NCBI GenBank assembly: GCA_023441125.1
Contig: JAEZQV010000093.1
Span: 1-6,767, forward strand
Direction of reading: 5' to 3'
Length of the DNA stretch: 6,767 nt
Source of the DNA: Bacillota bacterium
Lineage (GTDB): Bacteria; Bacillota_C; Negativicutes; Sporomusales; Sporomusaceae
The position numbers and the translations under genes are program-made. Below are positions 5,477-6,767 of the stretch, one piece after another. Under the pieces are notes generated by a model, which made no database searches, was not told the DNA's origin, and worked only from the letters and a program-made list of their open reading frames with translations. Position 1 is the stretch's first letter. Every line of letters begins with the position of its first letter.

Positions 5477-5598
5477 TCATCAAAACAGCGATGCGCGCGG
5501 GCTGCCCGCTGAAAGAGGCGGCTTTAGCCACCGGCTGGGTTACCGAGGCAGAGTATGACCGGCATATGAATCCCCAATCGATGGTTTCTCCCCGTTAA
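5461..5598 (+). pseudogene. fumC: C-terminal remnant of class II fumarate hydratase (FumC-like)
   Basis: Read in the frame beginning at 5461, 45 codons to TAA 5596-5598 give DKATHIIKTAMRAGCP, then LKEAALATGWVTEAEYDRHM and NPQSMVSPR. This matches the closing domain of class II fumarases (E. coli FumC: GYDKAAEIAKKAHKEG, then a LKAAALALGYLSEAEFD-like stretch and a RPEQMVG-like end). Aspartase is a less good fit. The residue before D should be Tyr, but codon 5458-5460 is TAA, preceded by GGC for the expected Gly. So either a Tyr codon became a stop or the breakpoint is there. The roughly 410 upstream residues, including the catalytic signature, are missing. The tail ends 43 bases before the dehydratase gene, suggesting a former fumC-dehydratase operon. 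The fragment is too short and startless to be active. Confidence 0.78.
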
Positions 5599-5641
5599 AT
5601 TTGGAGCGTGGGGGTAAAAAATATATAGTAGGAGGTTTATC

Positions 5642-6767
5642 ATGCATGCCATTGAAAAACTGTTAGCCAAAAAGGCCGGGCAGCAAACGGTAGTCACCGG
5701 TGAAATTGTAAACTGCACGGTGGATCTGGCCGGTATCAACGACCTGTATCTGCAGACGGTACGCTCCTTTTTTGAAATGGGCGGCACAAAAGTGTATGAT
5801 CCGGATAAGGTAATTATGTTCATGGACCATTATGCGCCGCCTTCGACTATTGTTCAGGCCGACAATCAAAAACAGTTCCGTGAATTTTGTCGAGAGCAGG
5901 GTATCGGCTTACTGATGGACATCAATGAGGGCGTATGTCATCAGGTATTGGCCGACAAGGGCCTGTCTTACCCGGGGGAACTACTGGTGGTTACCGATTC
6001 CCACACGACGACCCATGGCGCGTTCGGCGCCTTTGGCACCGGGGTGGGGGCCACTGATTTGGCGACCATCATGATTACCGGTAAATTGTGGTTTAGAATA
6101 CCGGAAATTATCCGCATCAATCTGGCAGGCGAAATTCCCAAGGGCGTTTATGCCAAGGACATTATTTTGCATATCATCGGTAAGGTTGGCGCCGACTATG
6201 CCGTATACAAAGCAGTGGAGTTTACCGGTCCTGTGCTTAAGCAGCTAAGCATTTCCGAGCGCATGGCCATGTGCAACATGACTACCGAAATGGGCGCCAA
6301 AACCAGTTATATCCAGCCGGATGAAATTACTATGGCCCACCTGAAAGAAAAAGTAACCCGGGAGTATGAGATATTTACCACCGATCCTGCTTATCAGTAT
6401 GCGGCAGAACTGAATTTTGACGTATCACACCTCAAGCCGCAGTTGGCGGCGCCGTTTAGTGTGGATCATGTCGGTGCTGTCAGCGAATTTATCGGCAGAC
6501 CCATTGACCAGGCCTATTTAGGGTCCTGTACCGGCGGACGGGTGCCCGATCTGGCAATAGCGGCCAAAATCCTGGCCGGCAAGAAGAATCATCCGCACAC
6601 CCGCTTGGTGGTAGTGCCGGCTTCGAAAGCAGTTTTCCTGGAAGCCATGGCCAAAGGGTATATTCAGACGCTGGTTGAGGCCGGGGCAACCTTTGTTACT
6701 CCAGGCTGCGCCGCCTGTCTGGGAACCCACCAGGGCATGCTGGCTGCCGGTGAAACCTGCATTACCT
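5642..6767 (+). CDS. aconitase-superfamily dehydratase large subunit (LeuC/HacA/DmdA type), 3' end outside window
   Basis: 375 codons are present, of about 420 expected. This is the large Fe-S subunit of a two-subunit hydro-lyase that isomerises or hydrates a hydroxy di- or tricarboxylate. Visible are EMGGTKVYDPDKVI (45-58), MDHYAPPS (61-68), the substrate-binding TDSHTTTHGAFGAFGTG (118-134), ATDLATIMITGKLWF (137-151), and the three cluster cysteines C296 (LGSCTGGR), C356 and C359 (TPGCAACLGTHQG). Compared with standard LeuC, the cluster loop reads GSCTGGR instead of GSCTNGR. The N-terminal stretch CTVDLAGINDLYLQTVRSF also departs from the usual form. So 3-isopropylmalate dehydratase is not assured; homoaconitase, 2,3-dimethylmalate dehydratase or a citramalate/maleate-type enzyme are possible. 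ATG 5642 has a strong AGGAGG 6 bases upstream. A small LeuD-like subunit should follow beyond the window. Its likely former partner upstream is the fumarase whose tail remains at 5461-5598. Confidence 0.9.
   Translation, partial: MHAIEKLLAKKAGQQTVVTGEIVNCTVDLAGINDLYLQTVRSFFEMGGTKVYDPDKVIMFMDHYAPPSTIVQADNQKQFREFCREQGIGLLMDINEGVCHQVLADKGLSYPGELLVVTDSHTTTHGAFGAFGTGVGATDLATIMITGKLWFRIPEIIRINLAGEIPKGVYAKDIILHIIGKVGADYAVYKAVEFTGPVLKQLSISERMAMCNMTTEMGAKTSYIQPDEITMAHLKEKVTREYEIFTTDPAYQYAAELNFDVSHLKPQLAAPFSVDHVGAVSEFIGRPIDQAYLGSCTGGRVPDLAIAAKILAGKKNHPHTRLVVVPASKAVFLEAMAKGYIQTLVEAGATFVTPGCAACLGTHQGMLAAGETCIT

Noticed and set aside
5304..5558. + strand open frames of 67-84 codons over the regulator and fumarase remnants
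   Set aside because: They are in other frames than the two recognisable protein tails and have no homologous character.
5601..5629. TTGGAG-N17-TATAGT as promoter of the dehydratase gene
   Set aside because: Its start point would fall inside the AGGAGG ribosome binding site, and the -35 matches only three of six positions.
5524..5869. - strand open frames antisense to the dehydratase start
   Set aside because: They are shadows of the strongly conserved LeuC-type frame on the + strand.

Overview
The window looks like chromosomal DNA of a mid-G+C bacterium, most likely an anaerobic or fermentative Firmicute. The evidence is strong GGAGG-type ribosome binding sites, sigma-A-like promoters, a methionine aminopeptidase closest in memory to Bacillus subtilis YflG (MapB), and the remains of a sigma-54 activator next to genes of a dicarboxylate or 2-oxoacid-related pathway. 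A Sporomusa/Pelosinus-like member of the Negativicutes is my guess. It rests on general impression, not on a search.

Layout from left to right, all intact genes on the + strand: (1) 194-850, a TVP38/TMEM64 (DedA-like, VTT domain) membrane protein; (2) 1048-1791, a type I methionine aminopeptidase with all five metal ligands, preceded by a perfect TATAAT box abutted by an operator-like palindrome; (3) 1990-3057, a Gfo/Idh/MocA-family NAD(P)-dependent oxidoreductase, ended by a strong hairpin at 3068-3107; (4) 3350-4231 and 4255-5127, two tandem EamA/DMT-family permeases forming a likely operon. A good promoter at 3134-3163 precedes this pair, and its roughly 180-nt leader contains a terminator-like hairpin (3251-3299), so attenuation is possible. 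(5) 5128-5641 holds no intact gene but two gene tails back to back: the C-terminal Fis-type DNA-binding domain of a sigma-54-dependent activator (- strand, 5219 to about 5440-5476) and the C-terminal tail of a class II fumarase (+ strand, about 5461-5598). (6) 5642 to the right edge, an aconitase-superfamily dehydratase large subunit (LeuC/HacA/DmdA type), still open at the window end.

The most notable point is region 5. A leftward regulator that keeps only its C-terminus, joined to a rightward fumarase that keeps only its C-terminus, is what one deletion would leave if it removed the middle of a divergent pair: regulator <- promoter -> fumC-leuC-like. The dehydratase gene would then have lost its native promoter and activator. 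The other genes are unrelated functionally and look like separate transcription units. I saw no CRISPR array, tRNA, rRNA, insertion sequence or phage gene. I do not see a clearly new multi-gene system here.
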